From NCBI RefSeq assembly GCF_003253565.1, contig NZ_QKUF01000001.1, forward strand, positions 763,867 to 827,866: DNA of 64,000 bases, given 5' to 3'. Shown one piece after another: positions 25,635-34,688 of this stretch. Origin of the DNA: Thermosporothrix hazakensis. GTDB lineage: Bacteria > Chloroflexota > Ktedonobacteria > Ktedonobacterales > Ktedonobacteraceae. Below the pieces are notes generated by a model that was not told where the DNA came from, searched no databases, and saw only the letters and a program-made list of their open reading frames with translations. A program made the translations under genes and the position numbers. Position 1 is the first letter of the stretch, and the number at the start of each line of letters is the position of its first letter.

Positions 25635-27869
25635 TTAGTTCTGCACCATTTCAGGGCTAGAGACAACAACTTTGCCGTCCTGAACATCAAGGACAACCTT
25701 CTGATCGCTGGCGATCTCACCTGCGAGCAGGGCATCAGCAAGCACGTCATCAACATGCGTCTGGATAGCGCGGCGCAACGGACGAGCGCCAAATTCCTCG
25801 TTAAAGCCTTCCTTCAGCAGGAACTCGCGCACAGCGTCAGTCGTTACCAGTTCAATCTTCTGCTCGCGCAGGCGTTCACGCACCTGCTCAAGCATCAGGT
25901 CAACAATCTGGTTGAGTTCTTCCTTACCCAGAGAGTGGAAGACAACAATCTGATCGATACGGTTGACGAACTCCGGTCGGAAGACACGGCGCAGACCTTC
26001 CAGCGCTTTCGAGCGCATCTCTTCGTGCTTCTCCTCGCGCTCCGAGTCACCCTTCTTGGTCACAAAGCCAAGATGTGCGGCTCGCTTGAGGTCCGAGGTA
26101 CCGACGTTACTGGTCATAATCACTACGGTGTTCTTGAAGTCGACCGTGCGACCCTGACCATCCGTCAGGCGGCCATCATCCATGATCTGCAACAGCGCGT
26201 TAAAGACCTCTGGATGTGCCTTCTCGATCTCATCGAAAAGGATGACACTATACGGGCGCCGGCGAACACGCTCAGTCAACTGACCACCCTCATCATGGCC
26301 GACGTAACCCGGAGGGCTACCAAACAGACGCGAGACGGTATGCGGCTCCATGTACTCGGACATATCGAAGCGCAGCATATTGTCTTCGCCACCGAACAGT
26401 TCAGCCGCCAGAGCCTTCGCCAGCTCGGTCTTACCAACACCGGTAGGCCCGAGGAACAGGAACGAACCGATAGGTCGCTTCGGATCTTTCAGACCAGCAC
26501 GTGAACGTCTGATCGCACGCGCCACAGCCGAGATGGCTTCGTTCTGACCGATCACCCGCTTACGCAGATCCTGTTCAAGATTGCGCAGATTCTGGCGCTC
26601 GCTCTCCAGCATCTGGCTGACAGGAACGCCGGTCCAGGCTTCGATCACACGGGCAACATGTTCAGGCGTGACGGTCAGCGCCGAATCGTCGTTCATCTGC
26701 GCCCGTGCTTTCTCAAGTTTGCTGAGTGTCAACAGTTCTTGCTGACGCATCAGGGCTGCACGCTCATAATCTTCTGCGTTGGCCGCAGCCTCTTTCTTAC
26801 TCTGGATATCAGCAAGTTCTTTCTCCAGATCTTCGATCAACGTTGGAGTGACAATACCTTTCTCGCTCGCCTCCAAACGCAGGGAAGATCCAGCTTCATC
26901 TATAACATCAATTGCCTTGTCAGGCAAGAAACGGTCATTGATATAGCGGTCGGACAGCTTCACAGCCGCCTCAATAGCCTCATCGGTGATTGAGACGCCA
27001 TGATGTGCCTCGTAGTTCGGACGCACAATCTTCAGCATCTCCTCCGCTTCCTCAACGGTTGGCTCATTGACCATAATTGGCTGGAAACGGCGCTCAAGCG
27101 CGGCATCCTTTTCAATGTGCTTGCGATACTCATCCAGCGTGGTTGCGCCAATACAGCGCAGCTCACCACGTGCCAGTGCAGGCTTGATCATATCGCCAGC
27201 GCCAACCGCACCCTCCGCAGCACCAGCGCCAACAACGGTATGCAATTCATCAATAAAGACAATCGTGTCTGGATTCTCGCGGAGCTCTTCAAGAATGGAC
27301 TTGATGCGCTGCTCAAACTGGCCCCGGAACATAGCGCCGGCCACCATACCACCAATGTTCAGCGACACAATGCGCTTGTTGCGCAGATGAGGAGGCACTT
27401 TTCCATCCTGGATTCTGCGTGCCAGTCCCTCAACAATAGCTGTTTTACCAACGCCAGGCTCACCAATCAGAACCGGGTTATTCTTCTGGCGGCGCCCCAG
27501 AACAGTAACCAGGCGGCGCAATTCTCTTTCTCGTCCAGCCGCCGGATCAAGCTTCCCTTCCGCTGCTTCTGCTGTCAGGTCACGACCATACTGATCGAGC
27601 GTCGGCGTCTTGCTATGCTTGCCCTGTCGCTCGGCAGTTGCCGTATTGACGTTTCCAGAGGAGGCGGCTTTTCCACCACCCATATTAAAGCCAAAGGGGA
27701 AACCGCCACCCATCGGGCCTACGCCGTCCATACCGCCACCCATCTGCCCCATTGCATTCATAATCTCGTCAACGCAGGATTGACAGAGAAAGTGCGCCTC
27801 TCTTCGCCCATCAATAACCTGCTCAACACGTACACGGGCGGGATTTTTATGACAACGCTCACACTTCAT
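25635..27869 (-). CDS. clpE: Clp protease ATPase with N-terminal zinc finger, ClpE-like
   Basis: A 744-residue Hsp100 unfoldase with two AAA+ rings. The N-terminus is a four-Cys zinc finger, CERCHKNP and then FLCQSCVDE, as in ClpE and McsA, replacing the usual Clp N-domain. A Gly/Met-rich linker follows. The first AAA module has [13 protein letters not shown] and [12 protein letters not shown]-like coiled region, [18 protein letters not shown], lies between the rings. The second has [15 protein letters not shown], pore loop GYVGHDEGG and [11 protein letters not shown]. The loop HLGFVTKKG carries the LGF tripeptide expected to dock on ClpP, so it probably feeds a ClpP protease. A CIRCE-like operator over its promoter indicates heat-shock control by HrcA. 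The ATG has GAGGAG eleven bases upstream. Confidence 0.93.
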   Translation of the reverse strand: MKCERCHKNPARVRVEQVIDGRREAHFLCQSCVDEIMNAMGQMGGGMDGVGPMGGGFPFGFNMGGGKAASSGNVNTATAERQGKHSKTPTLDQYGRDLTAEAAEGKLDPAAGRERELRRLVTVLGRRQKNNPVLIGEPGVGKTAIVEGLARRIQDGKVPPHLRNKRIVSLNIGGMVAGAMFRGQFEQRIKSILEELRENPDTIVFIDELHTVVGAGAAEGAVGAGDMIKPALARGELRCIGATTLDEYRKHIEKDAALERRFQPIMVNEPTVEEAEEMLKIVRPNYEAHHGVSITDEAIEAAVKLSDRYINDRFLPDKAIDVIDEAGSSLRLEASEKGIVTPTLIEDLEKELADIQSKKEAAANAEDYERAALMRQQELLTLSKLEKARAQMNDDSALTVTPEHVARVIEAWTGVPVSQMLESERQNLRNLEQDLRKRVIGQNEAISAVARAIRRSRAGLKDPKRPIGSFLFLGPTGVGKTELAKALAAELFGGEDNMLRFDMSEYMEPHTVSRLFGSPPGYVGHDEGGQLTERVRRRPYSVILFDEIEKAHPEVFNALLQIMDDGRLTDGQGRTVDFKNTVVIMTSNVGTSDLKRAAHLGFVTKKGDSEREEKHEEMRSKALEGLRRVFRPEFVNRIDQIVVFHSLGKEELNQIVDLMLEQVRERLREQKIELVTTDAVREFLLKEGFNEEFGARPLRRAIQTHVDDVLADALLAGEIASDQKVVLDVQDGKVVVSSPEMVQN

Positions 27870-28351
27870 AATCTATTATGCTCCTCTTCTTTCTCAGAAA
27901 AGTAGATCTCATTCCCATCTTCTTCGTTTAGCAAATCTGCCGAGCGACTGCTAAAAGTATACCACAGGCATAGCCCGCTGTCTAGCACTCTCTCAATATG
28001 ATTGCTAACTTCACTTACTATAACATAGTGGCTCGATGTATTATTCCATTTATTCGGTTTCGATCTCGTTTTTTCAGTACCTTTTTCACGTTTAGACTCT
28101 TTGTTCCGATACGCGAAAGAGGTTTCATCAATAGGAAACAACGTACCATTGAAATCTATTTCCAATTCACAAACAGATGTTCCAGAAGCTCTATTGAAAG
28201 TGTCGCGCGTGCCTGCTACAATGCTCATAAAGCAGGCAATAGCACCCCTACCAACTTCAGCCACTGCTCTCCTGACAACCTCTGCACCACATCAGGTAGA
28301 GCCAGCGGCTTCCTTATATATTCTAAAAGGAATCTCTAAAGGACAAATACA
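27870..28351. other. clpE / phosphatase divergent region
   Basis: This 480-bp AT-rich region carries the clpE promoter and CIRCE element, described separately. For the rightward phosphatase gene I see TATATT about 40 bp before the start but no persuasive -35. Confidence 0.5.
27956..28008 (-). promoter_or_regulatory. CIRCE element overlapping a sigma-A-type promoter of clpE
   Basis: At 27982-28008 CTAGCACTC-N9-GATTGCTAA matches the HrcA operator consensus TTAGCACTC-N9-GAGTGCTAA at 16 of 18 arm positions with exact spacing. On the minus strand a promoter TAGACA (27979-27984), 17 bp, TATACT (27956-27961) with an extended TGG fits the vegetative consensus at 5 of 6 in each box. The operator overlaps the -35, so HrcA would block RNA polymerase until heat stress. 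The element is about 113 bp from the start codon. Confidence 0.82.
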
Positions 28352-29020
28352 ATGCAAGATCCATTCTTGATGCACACACAAAACGCGGCGGAGCTCTTTC
28401 TGATCCGTCACGGCGACGCCATTCCGGGAGCAGACGAACTGATCCCTGGAGGACGCTATGATAATCTCCCTCTGAGTCAGATAGGACGAAAACAGGCGCT
28501 TGCCCTGGCAGAACGCCTCAAAAAGATCCATTTTGACGCTGCCTATAGCAGCCCCTTGAAGCGCTGTCAGGAAACCGGTGCGCCCTTGCTAGAACGCCTC
28601 GGCTTGCAGGCGCAGCTTGTTGATGGACTCCGCGAAATTAATCTGGATGAACTGGTGCCCATTGCCGAACATAACAATCCGCAGGAGATCGTCAAGGCGT
28701 TACAAGAGCGGCAGGACGACATTGTGCGTATTGCGGGCGAATCTGGAACATGGGATTCTTTTCCCAACAGCGAGCGCTCAAAGGACTTTCGCCGACGCGT
28801 CGTCACCACCATTGACGAGATTGCCGCCCGCCATATCGGTCAGCGCGTGCTCCTGTTCGCACATGGAGGAGTGATTAACGCCTATGCCGCAGAAGTTCTT
28901 CAGCTCGATAAGGAGTTTTTCTTTCCCTGCGTCAACACCAGCATCACCATCGTTCGAGTAAATCAGCAGCGGCGCGTTCTTTATATAATGAATGATATCG
29001 CTCATCTGCGTATCTTCTAG
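28352..29020 (+). CDS. Histidine phosphatase family protein
   Basis: A 222-residue member of the phosphoglycerate mutase/acid phosphatase fold. The catalytic motif is LFLIRHGDAIPG. It is followed by LSQIGRKQALALAERL, the AAYSSPLKRCQETG strand-helix, LREINLDEL and the second histidine in LLFAHGGVINAYAAEVL. These are the residues needed for a phosphohistidine mechanism. The substrate is unknown, and the family ranges from sugar phosphates to nucleotides. AAAGGA lies nine bases before the ATG. It converges with the ATP-grasp-like gene and diverges from clpE. Confidence 0.88.
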   Translation: MQDPFLMHTQNAAELFLIRHGDAIPGADELIPGGRYDNLPLSQIGRKQALALAERLKKIHFDAAYSSPLKRCQETGAPLLERLGLQAQLVDGLREINLDELVPIAEHNNPQEIVKALQERQDDIVRIAGESGTWDSFPNSERSKDFRRRVVTTIDEIAARHIGQRVLLFAHGGVINAYAAEVLQLDKEFFFPCVNTSITIVRVNQQRRVLYIMNDIAHLRIF

Positions 29021-29043
29021 CTCAGGTAGACCCCGGCATTTCT

Positions 29044-29850
29044 TCAGAGATGCCGGTGGCCGAGCATTCCACGAATCAAAGCCGGAACCAATGGAGAGTG
29101 TTCGCGGCCATGATAGGCAGTATGGAGGACATATTCAGCAATTCCACTGACCAGGCGCTGTACCCCTTCAGGCATAGGGCGTTCTCGTAGCGCGACTACC
29201 AGTGGGCCCCGTTCTGTTTCCACGATGTCGAGGCTGTAGAGATCCAGGTCAAAGACCGCTCCAACTTGTCGAGCCAGTTGAAGCAGTTCTGGCGTAAAGC
29301 TCGTCTCATGATAGACGGTCTCTCCATCCTCGTTCTTTCCCCGACGCAGCGCATGCGCTTCATTGCCAATCACACAAATACGAAGATCAGGAACCGTTTT
29401 CGCGATCTTGCTCAGAAGCAGATACTCACCCTCGGGCCAGGGCGCGGAAGGCGTTTCGACAACCACAGCCGCCTTCTCGTTGCGCAGCGGGTGCAGCGAC
29501 ACGGGGTACATATCCGCCGCCAGCGGCTTTTCAGTAGAAAAAGGCGGAACTGCTATACCATGTGCCGCAGCATACCGTAACGCCTCCTCCTTCTTCCTGA
29601 GCAGGCGCAGCGCTCTCGCAGTATTCATCACCGGAATAGCATGCTCCTCGACTTGTGTTAAAAAAGAAAGAGTGGAATCTTCAGATATAGACCATGCAAT
29701 ATATGCATCATAAGCCTCGATCTGCGGAACCTGTTGGATATCCAGTCGTACGATTGCGCACTGATGCCCCCACTGTTCAAGCTGGTCTACCACAGCTTCG
29801 CAGACAAGAAAATCTTCCTCTATAGAATCAAGAAGAAAACAGAAACGCAT
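29044..29850 (-). CDS. ATP-grasp-like (RimK-related) protein
   Basis: A 268-residue protein whose order of elements fits a short ATP-grasp ligase. It has an N-terminal Rossmann-like MRFCFLLDSI domain, then VMNTARALRLLRKKEEALRY as in RimK-type enzymes. YLLLSKIAKTVPDLRICVIG and the metal-binding strand FDLDLYSLDIVETERGPLVV follow. It is shorter than typical RimK, and the region that should hold the ATP-binding lysines is compressed, so activity is uncertain. The substrate cannot be inferred. The neighbours, a histidine phosphatase and prfA, do not suggest a pathway. Confidence 0.6.
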   Translation of the reverse strand: MRFCFLLDSIEEDFLVCEAVVDQLEQWGHQCAIVRLDIQQVPQIEAYDAYIAWSISEDSTLSFLTQVEEHAIPVMNTARALRLLRKKEEALRYAAAHGIAVPPFSTEKPLAADMYPVSLHPLRNEKAAVVVETPSAPWPEGEYLLLSKIAKTVPDLRICVIGNEAHALRRGKNEDGETVYHETSFTPELLQLARQVGAVFDLDLYSLDIVETERGPLVVALRERPMPEGVQRLVSGIAEYVLHTAYHGREHSPLVPALIRGMLGHRHL

Positions 29851-30296
29851 CGCTCGCGTCCCCTCTCCTGTTGACTATTTCAACCCTACAAGAATGTTTC
29901 CAGTATACGTCAGCTGGAGCAAGAAATCTATGAGCTATGCAACAAAACGATCGATCCCGTGAAAGTGAAAGAGCGCTCTTTCACGACCACCGTAAACATG
30001 ATATAATACTGACATGAGCTGTATGACGCTTTCCATCAACGCCAGCTTCATGCTGGAACAAAGCCATATTCTCTACAATCTACACAAACGTTACCTGCTG
30101 ACAGCCGGGTAGCGATACCTCCTTTTTGCCCTCATAATAATCTGTATCTTTTTTCTGAACATTTCCCTGTATCCAACGATTATAAACAGAGAGAAGTATT
30201 TTCTACCAACTCCGGCATGTCTTTCCAGTGCCAGAATCCCTTCAGGTGTCCGTAGAGTGGTAGAAAGAGAATAAGTGAGAGGAAGAGAAGACAACT
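29851..30296. other. Divergent region upstream of prfA
   Basis: This 446-bp gap contains the palindrome-promoter at 29965-30007, described separately. Downstream of it are hairpins CCAGC-TTCAT-GCTGG (about 30043-30057) and GGTA-GCGA-TACC followed by TCCTTTTT (about 30107-30126). These could outline a short RNA of some 110 nt or a structured prfA leader. Confidence 0.45.
29965..30007 (+). promoter_or_regulatory. Promoter with perfect 20-bp palindrome over the -35
   Basis: GTGAAAGAGCGCTCTTTCAC (29965-29984) is a perfect palindrome without a spacer. A consensus TATAAT lies at 30002-30007, 17 bp beyond TTTCAC, the palindrome's last six bases. A dimeric repressor or activator bound there would control the transcript reading toward prfA, whose start is about 280 bp downstream. 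The regulator is unknown. Confidence 0.6.
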
Positions 30297-31379
30297 ATGG
30301 ATTTAAAGCAGAAACTCGCCGGTCTGGCACAGCGCTATGAAGAGCTGAAAGAGCTTATGGTACAGCCTGATGTCCTGGCCGACGTCTCCCTGCTGCAACG
30401 GTACGGCCGTGAACAGGCCGAACTGGCCCCGGTTGTCCAGAAATATACTGAGTTGACCGAGACCGAGCAGCAGTTAAAAGAGGCCCAGGAGCTCTATGAG
30501 CTTGAAGAGGGCGAGATGCGTGATCTTGCCTTTGAGGAGATGGAGCAACTGAAAAAGCGCAAAGAGAAGCTCCTTGAAGAGATTCAGATCGCGCTGCTGC
30601 CAAAGGATATTATGGACGACAAGAACGCCATTGTCACCATTCAGGGTGGCGCTGGCGGTGAAGAAGCGGCTCTCTTCGCAGCCGACCTCTTCCGCATGTA
30701 TAGCCGCTATGCTGATAGCCGCCGTTGGAAGATCGAGGTCATGGATATTAACGAGACTGAACAGGGCGGCATTCGTGACGTCACCTTTACCGTCAAGGGC
30801 AAAGGCGCATACAGTCGGCTGAAATACGAGGGCGGCACGCATCGCGTTCAACGTGTCCCCACCACAGAGGCGAAAGGCCGTATCCATACTTCGACCGCGA
30901 AAGTCATTGTGCTGCCAGAGGCAGATGATGATATCGAGATTGAGATCAAAGACAATGATATCCGCGTAGATGTATATCGCTCCTCCGGTCATGGAGGCCA
31001 GAGCGTGAACACCACCGACTCGGCAGTGCGGATCACCCACCTGCCCACTGGTCTGGTGGTTACCTGTCAGGACGAGAAGTCGCAGTTGAAGAACAAGCAA
31101 AAAGCGCTCTCGGTGCTGAAAGCACGTCTGTGGGACATGGAGCAAGCTCGTCGCCAGGAAGAGCAGGGCAAAGCTCGCCGCTCCCAGGTCCAGACGGGCG
31201 ATCGCAGTGAGAAGATTCGCACCTACAACTTCCCACAGGACCGCGTCACCGACCACCGTATTGGCCTGTCGAAGCATAATCTCCCCGGCATCCTGAACGG
31301 CAACATCGATGAGTTCATCGATAACCTGATTACCGTTGAGCAGGCCGAAAAGCTGCAAAGCATGTTTGCGGAAGTCTAA
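30297..31379 (+). CDS. prfA: Peptide chain release factor 1
   Basis: Class I release factor for UAA and UAG, 360 residues as usual. The codon-recognition motif of RF1 type is present as PTT in HRVQRVPTTEAKGRIHTST, where RF2 would have SPF. The peptidyl-tRNA hydrolysis motif is GGQ in YRSSGHGGQSVNTTDSAVRI. The N-terminal coiled PCRF domain and the C-terminal QTGDRSEKIRTYNFPQDRVT are complete. A purine-rich GAGGAAGAG lies about nine bases before ATG 30297. The usual partner prmC, which methylates the GGQ glutamine, is not adjacent. A bidirectional terminator follows. Confidence 0.98.
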   Translation: MDLKQKLAGLAQRYEELKELMVQPDVLADVSLLQRYGREQAELAPVVQKYTELTETEQQLKEAQELYELEEGEMRDLAFEEMEQLKKRKEKLLEEIQIALLPKDIMDDKNAIVTIQGGAGGEEAALFAADLFRMYSRYADSRRWKIEVMDINETEQGGIRDVTFTVKGKGAYSRLKYEGGTHRVQRVPTTEAKGRIHTSTAKVIVLPEADDDIEIEIKDNDIRVDVYRSSGHGGQSVNTTDSAVRITHLPTGLVVTCQDEKSQLKNKQKALSVLKARLWDMEQARRQEEQGKARRSQVQTGDRSEKIRTYNFPQDRVTDHRIGLSKHNLPGILNGNIDEFIDNLITVEQAEKLQSMFAEV

Positions 31380-31394
31380 TTGCCAGCCAGCACA

Positions 31395-31439
31395 AAAAAG
31401 GGCTCTCACTCCGTTCGTGGAATGAGAGCCTTTCTTTTT
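31395..31439. terminator. Bidirectional intrinsic terminator, prfA / transporter operon
   Basis: GGCTCTCACTCC (31401-31412) pairs with GGAATGAGAGCC (31419-31430) with one mismatch. The plus strand continues TTTCTTTTT, and the minus strand continues with six T (31395-31400 as A/G on the plus strand). It serves prfA and the convergent ABC operon. Confidence 0.88.
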
Positions 31440-31449
31440 GACTGCGTTT

Positions 31450-32538
31450 CTATTTCTGGTCGTTGGTTGCGGCCTGATCTGTTTTCTTCTGAACCTGAAT
31501 CGGCTTGCCCTCCCCATAGAGGAAACAATGGGTCCAGTGACCATGTCCCAGGTCGGTACGTCCAGGGAAGCGCTCTTTACAGACCGGCATCGCATGCGGA
31601 CAGCGCGGATGGAAGCGGCATCCAGTCGGAGGTTTAATCAGGCTCGGGATCTCACCACGTGCGGGCAGCTTGGCGAAGCCCTGCCCCTTAATACGGTCGG
31701 GATCGGGGGCAGCGGACAACAATAACTGCGTGTATGGATGCTTCGGCGTCTGTGTGACCTCTTCACTTGGGCCACCCTCAACCATCTGGCCTGCATACAT
31801 CACCAGCGTCTCTTCAGCGAAGTAGCGAGCGCTGGCAATATCGTGTGTGATATAGAGCAGCGCCAGCTTCTCTTCATCCTTCAGGCGACGCAGGAGGTTG
31901 AGGATATCCAGGCGGATCGAAACATCCAGCATCGAAACCGGCTCGTCGGCAAGCAGCACCTCCGGCTTGACAGCCAGAGCGCGCGCGATTGCGATACGCT
32001 GGCGCTGGCCACCGCTAAGCTGGTGCGGGTATTTCAGAATGAATTGCTCGGCAGGGGTCAGGTTCACACGGCGCAACAGGGCAAGCACCTGCTCGGTCTC
32101 CTCACGAGAGTTGCGCACATGGCCATGAATGCGTAGCGGGCGTGAGAGAATATAGCGAATACTATGAATCGGGTTAAGCGAACCAAATGGATCTTGAAAG
32201 ACCATCTGCACGTGACGGCGATACTGGCGGAGCGCCGCTGCACTGCGCTGCAACTTCACCGGCTCTCCTCGGAAGAGAATCGAGCCTGACGTGGGATCGT
32301 ACAGACGCGCCAGCATACGCGCAACTGTCGTCTTGCCGCTACCACTCTCACCAACCAGAGCGGTCGCACGCCCGGGATAGAGAGAAAGCGTTGCTTCTTC
32401 TACCGCATGCACAGCCTCGGGAGCGCCCCAGAGACGAACCTGACGGAGCGGGAAGTCCTTCTTGAGTTTGATAGCCTCCATGATTGGCTGAACCGATGTA
32501 TCGAGTTCTGTGCGCATCTCTTGATTGGCAGTACTCAT
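31450..32538 (-). CDS. Dpp/Opp-type ABC transporter ATPase, F-type subunit
   Basis: A 362-residue ATP-binding subunit of a family-5 (peptide/nickel/oligosaccharide) importer. Walker A is [14 protein letters not shown], the signature [15 protein letters not shown] and Walker [15 protein letters not shown]. The C-terminal oligopeptide-transporter extension holds the expected Cys cluster ([14 protein letters not shown]), which binds an iron-sulfur cluster in some DppD/F proteins. It is the last gene of the operon, 3 bp after the other ATPase gene. Sequence alone cannot separate peptide from chito-oligosaccharide transport. The regulatory and gene context here favours the sugar. Confidence 0.93.
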   Translation of the reverse strand: MSTANQEMRTELDTSVQPIMEAIKLKKDFPLRQVRLWGAPEAVHAVEEATLSLYPGRATALVGESGSGKTTVARMLARLYDPTSGSILFRGEPVKLQRSAAALRQYRRHVQMVFQDPFGSLNPIHSIRYILSRPLRIHGHVRNSREETEQVLALLRRVNLTPAEQFILKYPHQLSGGQRQRIAIARALAVKPEVLLADEPVSMLDVSIRLDILNLLRRLKDEEKLALLYITHDIASARYFAEETLVMYAGQMVEGGPSEEVTQTPKHPYTQLLLSAAPDPDRIKGQGFAKLPARGEIPSLIKPPTGCRFHPRCPHAMPVCKERFPGRTDLGHGHWTHCFLYGEGKPIQVQKKTDQAATNDQK

Positions 32539-32541
32539 TCG

Positions 32542-33666
32542 TTACTCCCTTCCGGCCAGAGCTTCATAGCGCTGGGCAAAAACTTCTTTTGTCGGCGTAA
32601 CGCCCGACTGGTAGCGCTTATCATACAGGTGGCAGGCGACAAGCTGGTTTGGTTTCTCGGGGGTCGCGGGCTGCAACTCGGGAACAACGCTGCGGCACTG
32701 ATCATATACCAGCGGGCAACGATCCTGGAACGGGCAGCCTGTAGGAATATGGCGCAGGTCGGGAGGGGTGCCAGGAATACCGGCCATCTTGCGCCGTGGA
32801 CCACGCAGATTCGGGAACGAGTTAAGCAAGCCAAAGCTATACGGGTGCCGGGGGTTGGTATAAATATCAACACTGCTCGACTTTTCAATCATGGTGCCAG
32901 CATACATAATCGCGATCTTGTCAGCCAGCTCGATCAGCAGCGAAAGATCATGCGTGATAAAGATCAATGCAGTGGAGAGCTCTTTACAGAGGGAGCTGAT
33001 CAATTGCAGGATTTCACGCTGTACCACTACATCAAGCGCCGTGGTCGGCTCATCCATAATAATGATTTCGGGGTTTAGAGCCAGTGCAATCGCGATCGCG
33101 GCCCTCTGACGCATACCACCACTCAGTTCGTGCGGGTAGCTCTTGAGGCGATCGGGGGCAATACCAACAAGTTCGAGGAGCTCGGCGGCGCGCTTCTTGC
33201 GGCGATCGCTTCCCATATCCGGGCGGTGCGTCTTAAGCACATCCATAATCTGGGCACCGATGCTCATGACCGGGTTGAGCGAGTTCATGGCACTCTGGAA
33301 CACCACGGCAAGGTCATTCCAGCGAAAGGCCCGAAGTTCCGCAGGAGAGAGACGCATAATATCCACCGGCTCACTACCAGTCTTGCGCGAGGAACGCTGA
33401 ATCGCGTCCTGCTCCTCACGCGAAGCAGGAGGATGATAGATCACCTCACCGCCGGTAATATAGGCGGGAGGACGCAGCAGGCGGGCGACCCCAAAGGCCA
33501 GGGTTGACTTTCCGCAGCCACTCTCGCCTGCAAGCCCGAGAATTTCGCCACGATTGAGCGTAAAGCTGACTTCGCGGACCGCGTGCACGGTGCCGCTGGC
33601 CGCGAAGTAGTCGACGCTTAGATTTTTGACTTCAAGCAATGTTTCAGTTTTTGTCTGTGTAGCCAT
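32542..33666 (-). CDS. Dpp/Opp-type ABC transporter ATPase, D-type subunit
   Basis: The 374-residue partner ATPase. Walker A is GESGCGKSTLAFGV, the signature LSGGMRQRAAIAIAL, and Walker B IIIMDEPTTALDVV with switch histidine in FITHDLSLL. The C-terminal PTGCPFQDRCPLVYDQC again shows the four-Cys cluster of the family. An insert of about 30 residues after the first ABC strands (HPPASREEQDAIQRSS) is somewhat longer than usual. Its start overlaps the permease stop by one base and its stop lies 3 bp before the F-type gene, so the four genes are one translationally coupled operon. Confidence 0.93.
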   Translation of the reverse strand: MATQTKTETLLEVKNLSVDYFAASGTVHAVREVSFTLNRGEILGLAGESGCGKSTLAFGVARLLRPPAYITGGEVIYHPPASREEQDAIQRSSRKTGSEPVDIMRLSPAELRAFRWNDLAVVFQSAMNSLNPVMSIGAQIMDVLKTHRPDMGSDRRKKRAAELLELVGIAPDRLKSYPHELSGGMRQRAAIAIALALNPEIIIMDEPTTALDVVVQREILQLISSLCKELSTALIFITHDLSLLIELADKIAIMYAGTMIEKSSSVDIYTNPRHPYSFGLLNSFPNLRGPRRKMAGIPGTPPDLRHIPTGCPFQDRCPLVYDQCRSVVPELQPATPEKPNQLVACHLYDKRYQSGVTPTKEVFAQRYEALAGRE

Positions 33667-34685
33667 TAGACTATCACCTTCCTACGTTTCAGTTCCTTTG
33701 GTACAGGCTCACTGCGCAGGCGCGGATCAGCAATCTCATCAATACCGAAGTTGATCAAAGAGAGGCCGGCTCCAAGCAATGCAACACACAGGCCAGGTGG
33801 CACAAACCACCACCACTGCTGAAGCATCAATGCATTACTCTTATAAGCCAGTTGCAGCATACCGCCCCAGCTTGCATTCGACGGATCGCCCAGACCCAGA
33901 AAGTCCAGAGACGCAGAGAAAACGATCACAAACACGGTGGTGCTGACAAAGCTTGCCGCGATGATTGAAAGCTGATTGGGCAACACCTCAAAGAAAATGA
34001 TGCGCCAGGTACTCTCACCGCTGGCACGCGCAGCCGTCACAAAGTCACGTCCACGCATTGTCAAAGTGACTGAACGCAACACCCGTGCGCCCCAGGCCCA
34101 GTTTGTGAAGGCAATGACCAGCGCAACCGTCAACTCATTGCGCGGGAAATAGGAGGCCAGCACAATTGCCAGAGGCAGAGAGGGCAGCACCAGGAAGACG
34201 TTTGTCAGCAGCGTCAACAGGTCATCAACCAGGCCGCCGAAGTAGCCACCAACCACCCCAACCAGAATCGAGAACAGTGTGACCAACGCCCCCGTTGCCA
34301 GACTCATAAACACGGAGGTTCGCGTTCCGGCGATGAGCTGCTTGAACAGATCGCGTCCGGTCGCATCGGTCCCGAGCCAATACTGTGCAGAAGGTGCTTG
34401 ATTAGCGTTATGCGAGACCGCATTCGGATCACCCTGAATCAGCATGGGACCAATCAGGCCGACCAGGATAAAGAAGAAGACAACCACGCATCCAATTGCA
34501 ACCTTCTTATTTGAGGTACAGGCTCGCCAGAAGGCAGAGAGAGCGCCGCCCAGCCGCTGAAAGAACGAGGGATGAAGCTGTGACTCAATCACAGCTTCAG
34601 CTTGAGAAGGAGCCAGCATACCTTTCTCCGTTTTCTGCTGCGAAGTAGCTACTGCGTCATCTGGATAGAAACTGGATTTACCCAT
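33666..34685 (-). CDS. Dpp/Opp-type ABC transporter permease, C-type subunit
   Basis: A 339-residue inner-membrane permease of the DppC/OppC family. A polar cytoplasmic N-terminus of about 65 residues precedes the first span VAIGCVVVFFFILVGLIGPM. The conserved YWLGTDATGRDLFKQLIAGT follows, then further spans and the ATPase-contacting EAA-type loop at AARASGESTWRIIFFEVLPN. The C-terminal SLINFGIDEIADPRLR is typical. It lies 3 bp after the B-type permease gene. Confidence 0.93.
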   Translation of the reverse strand: MGKSSFYPDDAVATSQQKTEKGMLAPSQAEAVIESQLHPSFFQRLGGALSAFWRACTSNKKVAIGCVVVFFFILVGLIGPMLIQGDPNAVSHNANQAPSAQYWLGTDATGRDLFKQLIAGTRTSVFMSLATGALVTLFSILVGVVGGYFGGLVDDLLTLLTNVFLVLPSLPLAIVLASYFPRNELTVALVIAFTNWAWGARVLRSVTLTMRGRDFVTAARASGESTWRIIFFEVLPNQLSIIAASFVSTTVFVIVFSASLDFLGLGDPSNASWGGMLQLAYKSNALMLQQWWWFVPPGLCVALLGAGLSLINFGIDEIADPRLRSEPVPKELKRRKVIV

Positions 34686-34688
34686 ATG

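Noticed and set aside
25755..26504. 249-codon plus-strand frame
   Set aside because: Antisense to the conserved second AAA+ domain of the Clp ATPase; composition is not protein-like.
30474..31595. 373-codon minus-strand frame
   Set aside because: Fully antisense to prfA and running into the terminator and the next gene; no recognisable domain.
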